Below are positions 7,855-14,791 of a stretch of DNA of 15,058 bases, piece by piece (the first letter of the stretch is position 1; each line of letters starts with the position of its first letter). The stretch comes from an uncultured Porphyromonadaceae bacterium (GTDB lineage Bacteria > Bacteroidota > Bacteroidia > Bacteroidales > Muribaculaceae). The stretch spans positions 1 to 15,058 of the forward strand of contig URTA01000058.1 of assembly GCA_900550645.1 (NCBI GenBank). Reading direction: 5' to 3'. The notes beneath the pieces are model-generated. The model did not search any database. It was not told the origin of the DNA and saw only the letters and a list, made by a program, of their open reading frames with translations. A program made the position numbers and the translations under genes.

Positions 7855-8137
7855 GATAGTTATGTTTGTTTATTCGCCGTGGCAGACATGGAAATCACCC
7901 TGCCGGCCACGAGGCGGTTAATGATTCAATTTTCAACTGCCGCATGCAAAACTTATGCCGATTGCGAATAGCTGCACGATTCTAACCGCACTTGAATTGT
8001 AAAACACTACCTGATTACAAGCATTGCAGAAGACATTGTTAAATGTAGTTGACGCGACAACGCGCATTGACAACCGTGGTCAAACAACCGGCTTTAATTG
8101 GCTGGTACGCTTTGGCAGCAACTATCATTGCCGTATA
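7855..8137. other. Intergenic region between divergent htpG and GT2 genes, htpG side
   Basis: No credible gene was seen here. A bulged hairpin, CGTGGC (7878-7883) with GCCACG (7906-7911), falls in the htpG leader, about 24 bp before its start codon. TAAGTTTTG on the minus strand (7955-7947) resembles the -7 box but lacks a partner TTG at the right spacing, so the htpG promoter remains unplaced. The stretch from about 7980 to 8137 shows no repeat or structure I can support. Confidence 0.5.
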
Positions 8138-8169
8138 TTTGACAATCAGCGGTTTTTCGACTAATTTTG
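8138..8169 (+). promoter_or_regulatory. Bacteroidetes-consensus promoter of the GT2 gene
   Basis: TTTG at 8138-8141, a 20-bp spacer, then TAATTTTG at 8162-8169 match the Bacteroidetes -33/-7 consensus completely. Transcription should start near 8175, leaving a leader of about 28 nt. This rules out an in-frame TTG at 8167 as the start, because it lies inside the -7 box. Confidence 0.75.
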
Positions 8170-8202
8170 CATCGAGAAAAGTCTAACCCCAAATCGACCA
8201 GC

Positions 8203-9162
8203 ATGAAATTAGCAATCATAGTGCCGTGTTACAATGAGGAGGAAGTCCTGCCCGAAACGACAGAACAGCTGACCCGCGTCCTTGCCAACCTCAAGTCGCG
8301 TGGCAGCATTGACGACGGATTGGTGCTCTACGTAGACGACGGCAGCCGTGACCGCACTTGGGAATTGATAGAGGCCTATTCGGCAGAAAAACAAGATGTC
8401 GCAGGGGTGAAGCTGGCTCACAATGCTGGGCATCAGCAGGCTCTGTGGGCGGGGTTGGAATGGGCTGCCGCCAATGCCGACGCAGCAGTATCGATAGATG
8501 CCGACCTGCAAGACGATGTGGAGGCTATCTATGAGATGGTTGAGTACTTCAACAAGGGCATAGACATTGTGTATGGTGTGCGGCGTGAGCGGAAGACTGA
8601 TACCATGTTCAAGAAACACACCGCACAGGCTTTTTACCGGTTGATGAACGGACTTGGCGGCGACATAGTCTACAATCATGCTGATTTCAGGTTGATGAGC
8701 CAGCGTGTGATACAGGCTCTTGTGTCATTCCCGGAACGCAACTTGTTCCTGCGCGGCATGGTGCGGTCGTTGGGCTTCCCTTCGGCGATGGTATATTATG
8801 ACCGCAAAGAGCGTTTCGCCGGCGAGTCAAAATATCCGTTCAAGAAGATGATGGGGTTTGCCATTGACGGCATAACGTCATTCTCCGTCCGTCCGCTGCG
8901 CTACATCACATACCTCGGGCTGTTTTTCATTTTCATTTCAGTGGTGGTGATAGCATACGGCCTGTATTCATACATAGCCGGGCGCACAATTCCCGGGTGG
9001 ACATCACTGCTTGTGTCGTTTTGGTTCATCGGCGGTGCGATACTGCTGGCGTGCGGCATCATAGGCGAGTATGTCGGCAAGATATACAAGGAGGTGAAAC
9101 GCCGTCCGCGGTATTTCATCGAGCAGACAGCTGGCCTCGACGGCCGCAATTGGGAAGGATAA
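8203..9162 (+). CDS. GT2 family polyprenyl-phosphate glycosyltransferase (DPM1/GtrB/ArnC-like), two C-terminal membrane helices
   Basis: This 319-aa inner-membrane enzyme probably moves a sugar from a nucleotide donor onto undecaprenyl phosphate on the cytoplasmic face, feeding glycan or envelope modification. The GT-A fold begins at once with IIVPCYNEEE (5-14). DDGS (45-48) binds the nucleotide, and DADLQDD (99-105) is the DXD metal site. NHADFRLMS and the FAGESKYPF motif typical of this subfamily follow. Two hydrophobic segments, at about 230-255 and 266-292, are the usual paired C-terminal helices; a basic tail (KEVKRRPRYF) follows. The ATG at 8203 is chosen because it follows the strong promoter at a sensible distance and gives the family's compact N-terminus. 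It is the only plus-strand gene here and stands alone, so its sugar and acceptor pathway cannot be told from neighbours. Its stop codon is 6 bp from that of rarA on the other strand. Confidence 0.93.
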   Translation: MKLAIIVPCYNEEEVLPETTEQLTRVLANLKSRGSIDDGLVLYVDDGSRDRTWELIEAYSAEKQDVAGVKLAHNAGHQQALWAGLEWAAANADAAVSIDADLQDDVEAIYEMVEYFNKGIDIVYGVRRERKTDTMFKKHTAQAFYRLMNGLGGDIVYNHADFRLMSQRVIQALVSFPERNLFLRGMVRSLGFPSAMVYYDRKERFAGESKYPFKKMMGFAIDGITSFSVRPLRYITYLGLFFIFISVVVIAYGLYSYIAGRTIPGWTSLLVSFWFIGGAILLACGIIGEYVGKIYKEVKRRPRYFIEQTAGLDGRNWEG

Positions 9163-9168
9163 CCCCCC

Positions 9169-10434
9169 TTACTTCTTGTGCATTGCAGATGCAATCTTGC
9201 GTTCTGAGGCATTGTCCCCAGGGGTGTAGAACCGTTGTTCGGTGATGCCGTCGGGCAAATACTGCTGTTCCACCCAATTGCCGGCATAGTCATGCGCATA
9301 CTTGTAGCCGTCGTGATAGCCGAGGTCTTTCATCAGTTTGGTAGGTGCGTTGCGCAGGTGCAGCGGTACGGGCAGGTTGCCTGTTTCGCGCACGGCAATC
9401 TGCGCGTTGTTTATCGCCATGTATGCCGAATTGCTTTTGGGCGAGGTGGCGAGGTAAACGGTACATTCCGACAATGGTATGCGCCCTTCGGGCCAGCCTA
9501 TTTTGTGTACAGCGTCAAAAGTGGCGTTGGCAAGCAGCAGCGCGTTGGGGTTGGCAAGGCCAATGTCCTCTGCCGCCAGGATTATCAGCCGTCGCGCTAT
9601 GAACAATGGGTCTTCGCCCCCTTCGACCATACGCGCCAGCCAATATACGGCAGCATCGGGGTCGCTGCCGCGGACAGACTTGATGAACGCTGAAATCACG
9701 TCATAGTGCATCTCGCCGTTGCGGTCGTAAGCCGCCGGATTTTCCTGCAAGCGTGATACGACATTGTCATCATCAATAACGACCGGCTCACCCTGGGGTG
9801 TTGACTGTTCGAGGATGTCAATAATATTGAGCAGCTTACGTGCATCACCGCCGGCATACCGCAGCAATGCCTTGTCAGACACCATCTTGACTTCGCGCTT
9901 TGACAACACGTCGTCTTTGCTCAGCGCATTTGCAAGGAGTTTCCGCAAGTCTTCCGCCTCGAGCGGCTTCAATGTATATACCTGCGCACGCGACAGCAGC
10001 GGACGGATTACCTCAAACGAGGGGTTTTCGGTCGTCGCTCCTACGAGTGTTACTATTCCACGCTCTACTGCGCCGAGCAGCGAGTCCTGCTGCGACTTGT
10101 TGAAACGGTGGATTTCGTCGATGAACAGTATCGGACGCGCCTTGGCAAAGAGACCGTTGACGGCGGCTTCGCACTTGGTCAGCACCTCGCGCACTTCCTT
10201 AACCCCCGAGGTGACTGCGCTTAGGGTGTAAAATTGCGCTTCGACCTTATTGGCGATGATGCGGGCCAAAGTGGTCTTGCCTACGCCGGGAGGACCCCAC
10301 AATATAAATGAATTGACATTGCCGGTTTCTATCATCCGTCGGATTATGCCGTCCGGCCCTACAAGGTGTGTCTGTCCGATATAGTCGTCGAGCGACCTGG
10401 GCCGCATACGCTCGGCAAGGGGTATATTGCTCAT
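9169..10434 (-). CDS. rarA: Replication-associated recombination protein RarA (MgsA), AAA+ ATPase
   Basis: RarA is the bacterial member of the Mgs1/WRNIP1 clamp-loader-like family and acts at stalled or damaged replication forks. At 421 aa it is of normal length. The Walker A motif is GPPGVGKT (47-54) and Walker B is ILFIDEIH (102-109). Sensor 1 is VGATTENPSFEV (131-142), and LLSRAQVY just after carries the arginine finger. The C-terminal half has the tetramerisation and MgsA C-terminal motifs, such as SAFIKSVRGSDPDAAVYWLARM, EDIGLANP and NAPTKLMKDLGYHDGYKYAHDY. The gene begins 14 bp after the HAD phosphatase stop codon on the same strand, so the two are probably co-transcribed. At its 3' end it converges on the GT2 gene with a 6-bp gap and no visible terminator. 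Confidence 0.97.
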   Translation of the reverse strand: MSNIPLAERMRPRSLDDYIGQTHLVGPDGIIRRMIETGNVNSFILWGPPGVGKTTLARIIANKVEAQFYTLSAVTSGVKEVREVLTKCEAAVNGLFAKARPILFIDEIHRFNKSQQDSLLGAVERGIVTLVGATTENPSFEVIRPLLSRAQVYTLKPLEAEDLRKLLANALSKDDVLSKREVKMVSDKALLRYAGGDARKLLNIIDILEQSTPQGEPVVIDDDNVVSRLQENPAAYDRNGEMHYDVISAFIKSVRGSDPDAAVYWLARMVEGGEDPLFIARRLIILAAEDIGLANPNALLLANATFDAVHKIGWPEGRIPLSECTVYLATSPKSNSAYMAINNAQIAVRETGNLPVPLHLRNAPTKLMKDLGYHDGYKYAHDYAGNWVEQQYLPDGITEQRFYTPGDNASERKIASAMHKK

Positions 10435-10448
10435 AATTCTTTCGGCAT

Positions 10449-11093
10449 TTATCGCTCTTGCAATATTTTTACCAGTCTGTCCAAGTCAACTTCTGCCACC
10501 GAAGCTACTGTCATGTCTGCCTCTGGCTCAATCTTCTCCCTGCCGAGTGTTGCCGAAATACCCACAACAAATGCGCCGGCGGCCTTGCCGGCACGTACTC
10601 CCTGCAACGAGTCCTCGAAGACTGCGCACCGCTGTGGAGATACGCCGGTCATCTTCGCAGCCATCAGATAACCCTGCGGGTGCGGTTTGGAGTGTGTCAC
10701 CATATTGGCAATGACCGTTGCGTCAAAACAGTCGCGAAATTTTGGCAGCTGCGCATACAGCTTCTCCATCTTGATGCTGTCGCTGCTTGTCACAAGAGCC
10801 TTTGGTAAATTCCTGGCACACAACGTGTCAATCAGCTCCTCCGCACCGGTGATATACCTGAACACCATATCCTCTGCGAGTGTGTAGAGCATGCGAGACA
10901 CCTCCTCGCGGTCATGCTGCTGGAAATGCGTGTCGAGGATATTTTTGAGGGTACACCCCTTGATGACGTGTTCCAAATCCGGCTGTCCGGTAGGGAACAC
11001 CTCATTGATATGGCGCCAAATGCGGCTGTATTCTGTTTCACTGTCTATAAGGACACCGTCAAGGTCAAAGAGGAAACCGATTTGTTCTGTCAT
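10449..11093 (-). CDS. HAD-superfamily hydrolase, beta-phosphoglucomutase/phosphatase-like
   Basis: This 214-aa protein is a subfamily I (C1-capped) HAD enzyme, probably a cytoplasmic phosphatase or phosphomutase acting on a small phosphorylated metabolite. All four motifs are present: DLDGVLIDS (Asp10 nucleophile, Asp12 acid/base), VTSS with Thr102/Ser103, SKPHPQGY with Lys136, and VFEDSLQG with Glu160/Asp161. A helical cap lies between motifs I and II, at about residues 15-85. The motifs resemble PgmB, Gph and sugar-phosphate phosphatases but do not settle the substrate. The ATG at 11093 gives the standard short lead-in to motif I. The gene lies 14 bp upstream of rarA and probably shares a transcript with it. 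No clear promoter was seen upstream, so read-through from the DUF3127 gene is possible. Confidence 0.9.
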   Translation of the reverse strand: MTEQIGFLFDLDGVLIDSETEYSRIWRHINEVFPTGQPDLEHVIKGCTLKNILDTHFQQHDREEVSRMLYTLAEDMVFRYITGAEELIDTLCARNLPKALVTSSDSIKMEKLYAQLPKFRDCFDATVIANMVTHSKPHPQGYLMAAKMTGVSPQRCAVFEDSLQGVRAGKAAGAFVVGISATLGREKIEPEADMTVASVAEVDLDRLVKILQER

Positions 11094-11130
11094 TCAGTTG
11101 GGAGCTAAGTCGTTATTGGCAAACATCATC

Positions 11131-11184
11131 GAATACAAAACACAAGGCGGGAGAAGCGGCGGATTGCGCCTGGCATCTCCTGCC
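11131..11184 (-). terminator. Possible terminator after the DUF3127 gene
   Basis: Nine-base arms (11146-11154 and 11176-11184) pair with one mismatch, enclosing a further short GC stem. On the minus strand a moderately U-rich tail, TTGTGTTTTGTATTC, follows. It lies about 34 bp beyond the stop codon. The long loop and single mismatch make it weaker than the other terminators here. Confidence 0.4.
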
Positions 11185-11217
11185 GTGCATATATGTCATT
11201 CGGTTTTTAACCGGGAT

Positions 11218-11601
11218 TTAGAACGGAAGGTCGTCGGAGTCGTCAGTCGCAGTGAAGTCTGGTGCTCCCCCTGCGGGAACCTGCTGTGTCGGGAAGCTGG
11301 CCGCAGGTGCGGCAGCGGCAGCTGGAGTAGAGCCAACTTCTGTATAGCTTATACCGTGCACATCGGTGTACCAACGGCCGTTGAACTCACGGCTCTCTAC
11401 GTCGCATCTTATAATGTACTCACGCCCAACCTGCACCTTGAAATTGTCAACGCGGTCGCCGAAAACGTCAAATTTTACCTTGCGCGGGTACGCGACATTG
11501 GTAGTCTCGAGCACCCACTCTTTCTTCTTCCATGGGTTGCCGGCTTTGGAAACGCCCTCCAACAGGGGCAGATCCATTATTATTTTGCCTTGTATTTCCA
11601 T
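11218..11601 (-). CDS. DUF3127 family OB-like protein with an SSB-like C-terminal tip
   Basis: This 127-aa protein begins MEIQGKIIMDLPLLEGVSKA. GNPWKKKEWVLET, YPRKVKFDVFGD and VESREFNGRWYTDV are the conserved parts of DUF3127, a short beta-rich family common in Bacteroidetes. Residues 1 to about 92 form the domain. An Ala/Pro/Gly linker (GSTPAAAAAPAAS onwards) follows, then an acidic end, DDSDDLPF. That architecture (small OB-like domain, flexible linker, acidic tip ending in Pro-Phe) copies single-stranded DNA-binding protein, whose tail recruits repair and replication enzymes. Nucleic-acid binding is inference; the family has no assigned function that I know of. The ATG at 11601 is preferred over one at 11724, which would add a Cys-rich, unrelated 41-residue N-terminus and lies upstream of the predicted promoter. 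Confidence 0.88.
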   Translation of the reverse strand: MEIQGKIIMDLPLLEGVSKAGNPWKKKEWVLETTNVAYPRKVKFDVFGDRVDNFKVQVGREYIIRCDVESREFNGRWYTDVHGISYTEVGSTPAAAAAPAASFPTQQVPAGGAPDFTATDDSDDLPF

Positions 11602-11625
11602 ATTACTTTGGTTGATTTTAGACTG

Positions 11626-11657
11626 CGAATTTACGAAATTTTCCGCACAGCCACAAC
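11626..11657 (-). promoter_or_regulatory. Predicted promoter of the DUF3127 gene
   Basis: On the minus strand GTTG at 11657-11654 is followed by exactly 20 bp and TAAATTCG at 11633-11626. The latter differs from TAnnTTTG at one base. Transcription would start near 11620, about 20 nt before the chosen ATG, which also excludes the upstream ATG. Confidence 0.55.
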
Positions 11658-11702
11658 CCTCCTTGCCACAATTCGTGTTATTGCCGCCGTTTTTGATGCA
11701 GA

Positions 11703-11732
11703 AGCGGGAGATGCCGTTTGACATCCCCCGCT
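11703..11732 (-). terminator. Strong hairpin after the FadL-like gene, probable terminator
   Basis: Eleven-base arms (11703-11713 and 11722-11732) pair with one G-U wobble around an 8-nt loop, 20 bp beyond the stop codon. The sequence after the stem on the minus strand (TTCTGCATC) is not U-rich, so termination is inferred from stem strength and position. Confidence 0.5.
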
Positions 11733-11752
11733 ATTTGGATTGAATGTATGTA

Positions 11753-13429
11753 TCAGAACTTGAAGCCCATCGACAGGACAATCTGGCTGTTGCTGTCGGT
11801 GATGGTGGCTTGCGGACTCGGGATATTAGGATTTGCCGGGTCAGGAGTGTATGCGTGATAGTCGCTTGTACGGTGCTTCCAGACGTATGCTGCGTCTATA
11901 TAGAACTTCTGGTAACGGTAGCCCAAGCCGCAGGTGACATAGTTTGTGGATTTGTCAACTACGTATTGTGGACGTGTGCCGGTGGTGTAGACCGTTTCCA
12001 TGTTGTCTGCCACGCGGCTCTTGACCGGTGACGTCACATAGCTGTAGCCAGCGCGGACGCTGAACTGCGGCGTGACACGGAACTCCGCGCCGAGACGCAG
12101 TGTCGATGTCTTCGTGAAATAGTTGCTTATGTCGTAGTTGGTATATCCGTAAGGGCTGTTGTAGTCTATTGAGGAGCGGGTTTGTTTTGCCATTCCGTTT
12201 TCCCAGTACCACGGGTCTTCATCGTAGTAGTACTCGCGGTTGTCTTCGGAAAACTTCATGGTAGAGTACGAAGTCCATTCATAGTCGGCGGAGAGTATCA
12301 TGCGTTCTCCTACAATTCCGGCGATGCTGGCGAGGAATTTCCACGGCGAGCGGAAATTGTAGGAGTTGGTGGCTGTGTAGCCGTTATTGGTGGTGGCATA
12401 GCCCGGGCGAGGCATGTTCTCGCCGGTATAGTTGTAATCCACGTCGCCATAGTACTCCTCGTCGATGTTGTACCATGTCGGGGTATGTATGGCAAAGCCG
12501 AGGCGCAGCTCCTGAATCGGCTTCAATATCACGCCGAGACGGTATGTAAATCCAGTGCCGCGCATGCGGTAGTTGTTGTACAAATCCCAGTTGGCAGCTA
12601 CGCCGCCCTGGTTGTCTACGTATGCATTTTGCAGCTGCTCTCCCCATATTGATTCTATGCGGTAGTTGAGGTCAGTAATGCCGAAATCCATGCCCCAGTA
12701 CACGACATTTGAGATGTTTCCGCCGAGGCTGATGTTGTACTCGTCGATGCTGCCTTTCTCAAACATCTCGAAATTGCCGACTCCGGATGTGCTGCTTCCC
12801 CATTGGCCTGTCCAGGTGGGGGAGTCCTTGTCTCCCTGCGGTGTGATGAGGTAGCTGTCATATCCGAGTATTGAAGCCCATTGCGGCACATAACCACCGT
12901 CGGTGGGATTGTAGGGGTCGTAGTTGTCTGTCGTTTCCAGGTCGCCGACAGTCGCACCCTCTTGGTTGGTCACGCCAGCGATGTAGTTGGAGAGAGAGTT
13001 GTAGAGAGTGGGTATGCGTCCGCCGAAATGGCGGTTGAACGAAGCAGCCTTGTTGTACGAGAACCCGAAGTTGATGTTCGGGCAAGTTTCGGAGTTCAGT
13101 CTGTAAGTCGCGACACCGCCGAAATTGTTGAGGAGGAATTTTGTCTGCGTCGTGGTGTTTGTCAGTCCGAAGGACTCTGCTTTGGACGACTGGCAATCCA
13201 GGTCAACAGTTATGCCGATTTCAGAGCGGCGGTATACACCGATGCCGGCAGGGTTCTGAGAGAACGTGGACAGGTCACCGCCAAGTGCGCCGAACGCGCC
13301 GCCCATCGACATGAAGCGGGCTGTACCCTTCAGATCCGGCTGGCTTATAGAGTATGCGTCAAACGCGCCCTGTGCAAACGCTGCTGCAGGGACAAGGGCA
13401 AGGGCTGCCAGAAGTATTTGTTTTGTCAT
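11753..13429 (-). CDS. FadL/OMPP1-like outer membrane beta-barrel protein
   Basis: This 558-aa exported protein probably forms a 14-strand outer membrane barrel for uptake of hydrophobic or other small molecules, as in the OMPP1/FadL/TodX family. The signal peptide is residues 1-19 (MTKQILLAALALVPAAAFA, cleavage before Gln20). The conserved plug-region motif follows: GTARFMSMGGAFGALGGDLS, then TFSQNPAGIGVYRRSEIG (about 35-72). That motif is typical of the Bacteroidetes branch. Alternating amphipathic strands rich in Tyr, Asn and Gly run to the C-terminus, which ends VLSMGFKF with the terminal Phe needed for barrel insertion. The gene is bounded on both sides by hairpins and looks monocistronic. 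No full consensus promoter was seen; a perfect 10-bp palindrome TCTATATAGA (13475-13484) lies about 50 bp upstream of the start codon. The ligand is unknown. Confidence 0.85.
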   Translation of the reverse strand: MTKQILLAALALVPAAAFAQGAFDAYSISQPDLKGTARFMSMGGAFGALGGDLSTFSQNPAGIGVYRRSEIGITVDLDCQSSKAESFGLTNTTTQTKFLLNNFGGVATYRLNSETCPNINFGFSYNKAASFNRHFGGRIPTLYNSLSNYIAGVTNQEGATVGDLETTDNYDPYNPTDGGYVPQWASILGYDSYLITPQGDKDSPTWTGQWGSSTSGVGNFEMFEKGSIDEYNISLGGNISNVVYWGMDFGITDLNYRIESIWGEQLQNAYVDNQGGVAANWDLYNNYRMRGTGFTYRLGVILKPIQELRLGFAIHTPTWYNIDEEYYGDVDYNYTGENMPRPGYATTNNGYTATNSYNFRSPWKFLASIAGIVGERMILSADYEWTSYSTMKFSEDNREYYYDEDPWYWENGMAKQTRSSIDYNSPYGYTNYDISNYFTKTSTLRLGAEFRVTPQFSVRAGYSYVTSPVKSRVADNMETVYTTGTRPQYVVDKSTNYVTCGLGYRYQKFYIDAAYVWKHRTSDYHAYTPDPANPNIPSPQATITDSNSQIVLSMGFKF

Positions 13430-13489
13430 GACATTTCTGTTTTGAGCTGTAAGGTATTGAGTTGTTTATATCACTCTATATAGAATGAT

Positions 13490-13525
13490 TATGCCCGGCA
13501 CCCGGTAGTGTGGATGCCGGACATA
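13490..13525 (-). terminator. Hairpin after the exported low-complexity gene, probable terminator
   Basis: Eleven-base arms (13490-13500 and 13515-13525) pair with one wobble around a 14-nt loop, starting 15 bp past the stop codon at 13541. No U-run follows on the minus strand, so the call rests on position and stem. Confidence 0.45.
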
Positions 13526-13540
13526 TATGAGTTGGCTTGG

Positions 13541-14791
13541 TTATCTGTGACGGCCGCCGCCACCGCCGCCTCGCGAACCTCCGGAAGAACGGCCTCCTCC
13601 ACCAAATCCGCCAGACGAACGTCCCATTGAGGAGCTGCTGCGACCGCTGTTGTAGCTGCTGCGGCTATTGGAGGAGTTGTAGCTGCTGCGGTTGCTGTTT
13701 GTGTTGGTTGTGCTTCGGTGGTTGTTATACGAGTTGCCCGAATTGCGGTTTGTCGTGCCGCTGTTGTAGCTGCCTCGGTTCGTCGTCGTACCGCTGTTTC
13801 GGTTATATGTGCTGTTAGTCGTAGTGCGTCCCTGCACAGTCGAGTTTGTAGCAGAGCGGTTGCTATTGTAGTTCTGCTTAGTGGCGGAGCTGCGGTTGTT
13901 GCCAGACGAGCCGTCGTTGCGGACAGTCGTTCCGCTCACGCGAGAGTCTGAAGCACTGTAATTGCCGTTGCTCTGGCGATGCATCGTTGAGGAGCGGTTG
14001 CTGCCAGAAGTGGGAGTGCTTGCAGCCGTGCCGTTTGACACACGGTGTCCGTTGCCGTTGAAGTTATAGCCTCGCGAACTGCCGTTGTCCGTGTAGCCTC
14101 TGTTGCCGCCGGGGCGGGTGTTTGAAGCCCACCCATCTTGCGGCGAGTTGGGATGACGGTTGCCTCCGGGACGGTAATGGTTGGCATAGTAGTCATGGCT
14201 GTGATGCCAGTAGGGTCTGTAGGGATCCCAGCCCCAAGTGTGTCCCCAGCCCCAGCCGTAGCCGTACCAGAATGGGTCATAATAACCCCACGAAGGCCCC
14301 CAGTACCAAGAATAGTACGGATCCCACACATTCCATCCGAAGCCCCATGTCGGTCCCCAATAGGAATAGTATGAGCGGTAAGACGGCCACGAATAGACAT
14401 ACGGACTGAAAACAGGCAGGCCGTTGTCGTTTATGACAATAGTCACGTTGCCATACGAGTTGTTCAGGACATCATACAGGACATCTGAATTGTCAACTAC
14501 GATAGTCGGGTTGATGAACTTTTGGATTTGCTGCGTATAGACGAAATCCTCGGCAGAGCCGACAGCTTCGCCGATAGTGTCTACAGGCGTGGTATAGTAC
14601 TGTCCGCGACGGTTGTACGTATCGACATCAATGTCACCGAAATTCTCGATATAAGCACTTTCCTTCTGGACATTGCCGACGTCTTTCTTCGGGTTATAGT
14701 AGATGTCGTCATCATACACGTCATTGTCTGCTCTCGAGAACAAGCTTGTCCCGGCGAGCAATAGCATCGTGAGATAAACTGATTTCTTCAT
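13541..14791 (-). CDS. Exported low-complexity protein: Trp/Tyr-rich core and Asn/Ser/Arg/Gly tail, function unknown
   Basis: I do not recognise a characterised family. The 416-aa product starts with a signal peptide (MKKSVYLTMLLLAGTSLFSRA, likely cleavage after Ala21) with no lipobox Cys, so it should reach the periplasm or beyond. Residues 22-130 are fairly ordinary and acidic (DNDVYDDDIYYNP; a predicted beta stretch near IVVDNSDVLYDVL). Residues 131-206 hold 34 aromatic residues (14 Trp, 18 Tyr, 2 Phe) mixed with Gly, Pro and Ser. From about 207 to the end the chain is almost entirely Asn, Ser, Thr, Gly and Arg, with one Lys and no Glu, ending in a GGR-type segment (GGFGGGGRSSGG, GGGGGGRHR). 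The tail is surely disordered and strongly basic. A surface, wall-associated or condensate-forming role is possible but only inference. The gene seems monocistronic. The frame stays intact through 1.2 kb of repeat-prone sequence, which argues that it is really expressed. Confidence 0.8.
   Translation of the reverse strand: MKKSVYLTMLLLAGTSLFSRADNDVYDDDIYYNPKKDVGNVQKESAYIENFGDIDVDTYNRRGQYYTTPVDTIGEAVGSAEDFVYTQQIQKFINPTIVVDNSDVLYDVLNNSYGNVTIVINDNGLPVFSPYVYSWPSYRSYYSYWGPTWGFGWNVWDPYYSWYWGPSWGYYDPFWYGYGWGWGHTWGWDPYRPYWHHSHDYYANHYRPGGNRHPNSPQDGWASNTRPGGNRGYTDNGSSRGYNFNGNGHRVSNGTAASTPTSGSNRSSTMHRQSNGNYSASDSRVSGTTVRNDGSSGNNRSSATKQNYNSNRSATNSTVQGRTTTNSTYNRNSGTTTNRGSYNSGTTNRNSGNSYNNHRSTTNTNSNRSSYNSSNSRSSYNSGRSSSSMGRSSGGFGGGGRSSGGSRGGGGGGRHR
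13649..13691. repeat. Short in-frame repeat in the exported low-complexity gene
   Basis: The 16-mer GTTGTAGCTGCTGCGG occurs at 13649-13664 and again at 13676-13691, a period of 27 bp or nine codons. It encodes repeated RSSYN units in the Asn/Ser/Arg tail and would allow slippage or length change. Confidence 0.7.

Noticed and set aside
11602..11724. Cys-rich 41-residue N-terminal extension of the DUF3127 protein
   Set aside because: It lies across the predicted promoter and part of the hairpin at 11703-11732, and the family begins at the MEIQGK methionine.
13475..13484. Palindrome TCTATATAGA upstream of the FadL-like gene as an operator
   Set aside because: A single 10-bp AT-rich palindrome is easily found by chance; mentioned under the gene but not claimed as a site.
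13541..14791. Repetitive appearance of the last gene as a CRISPR array or tandem-repeat locus
   Set aside because: Repeats are short, codon-phased and irregular, with no constant direct repeat and unique spacers; they reflect a low-complexity protein.
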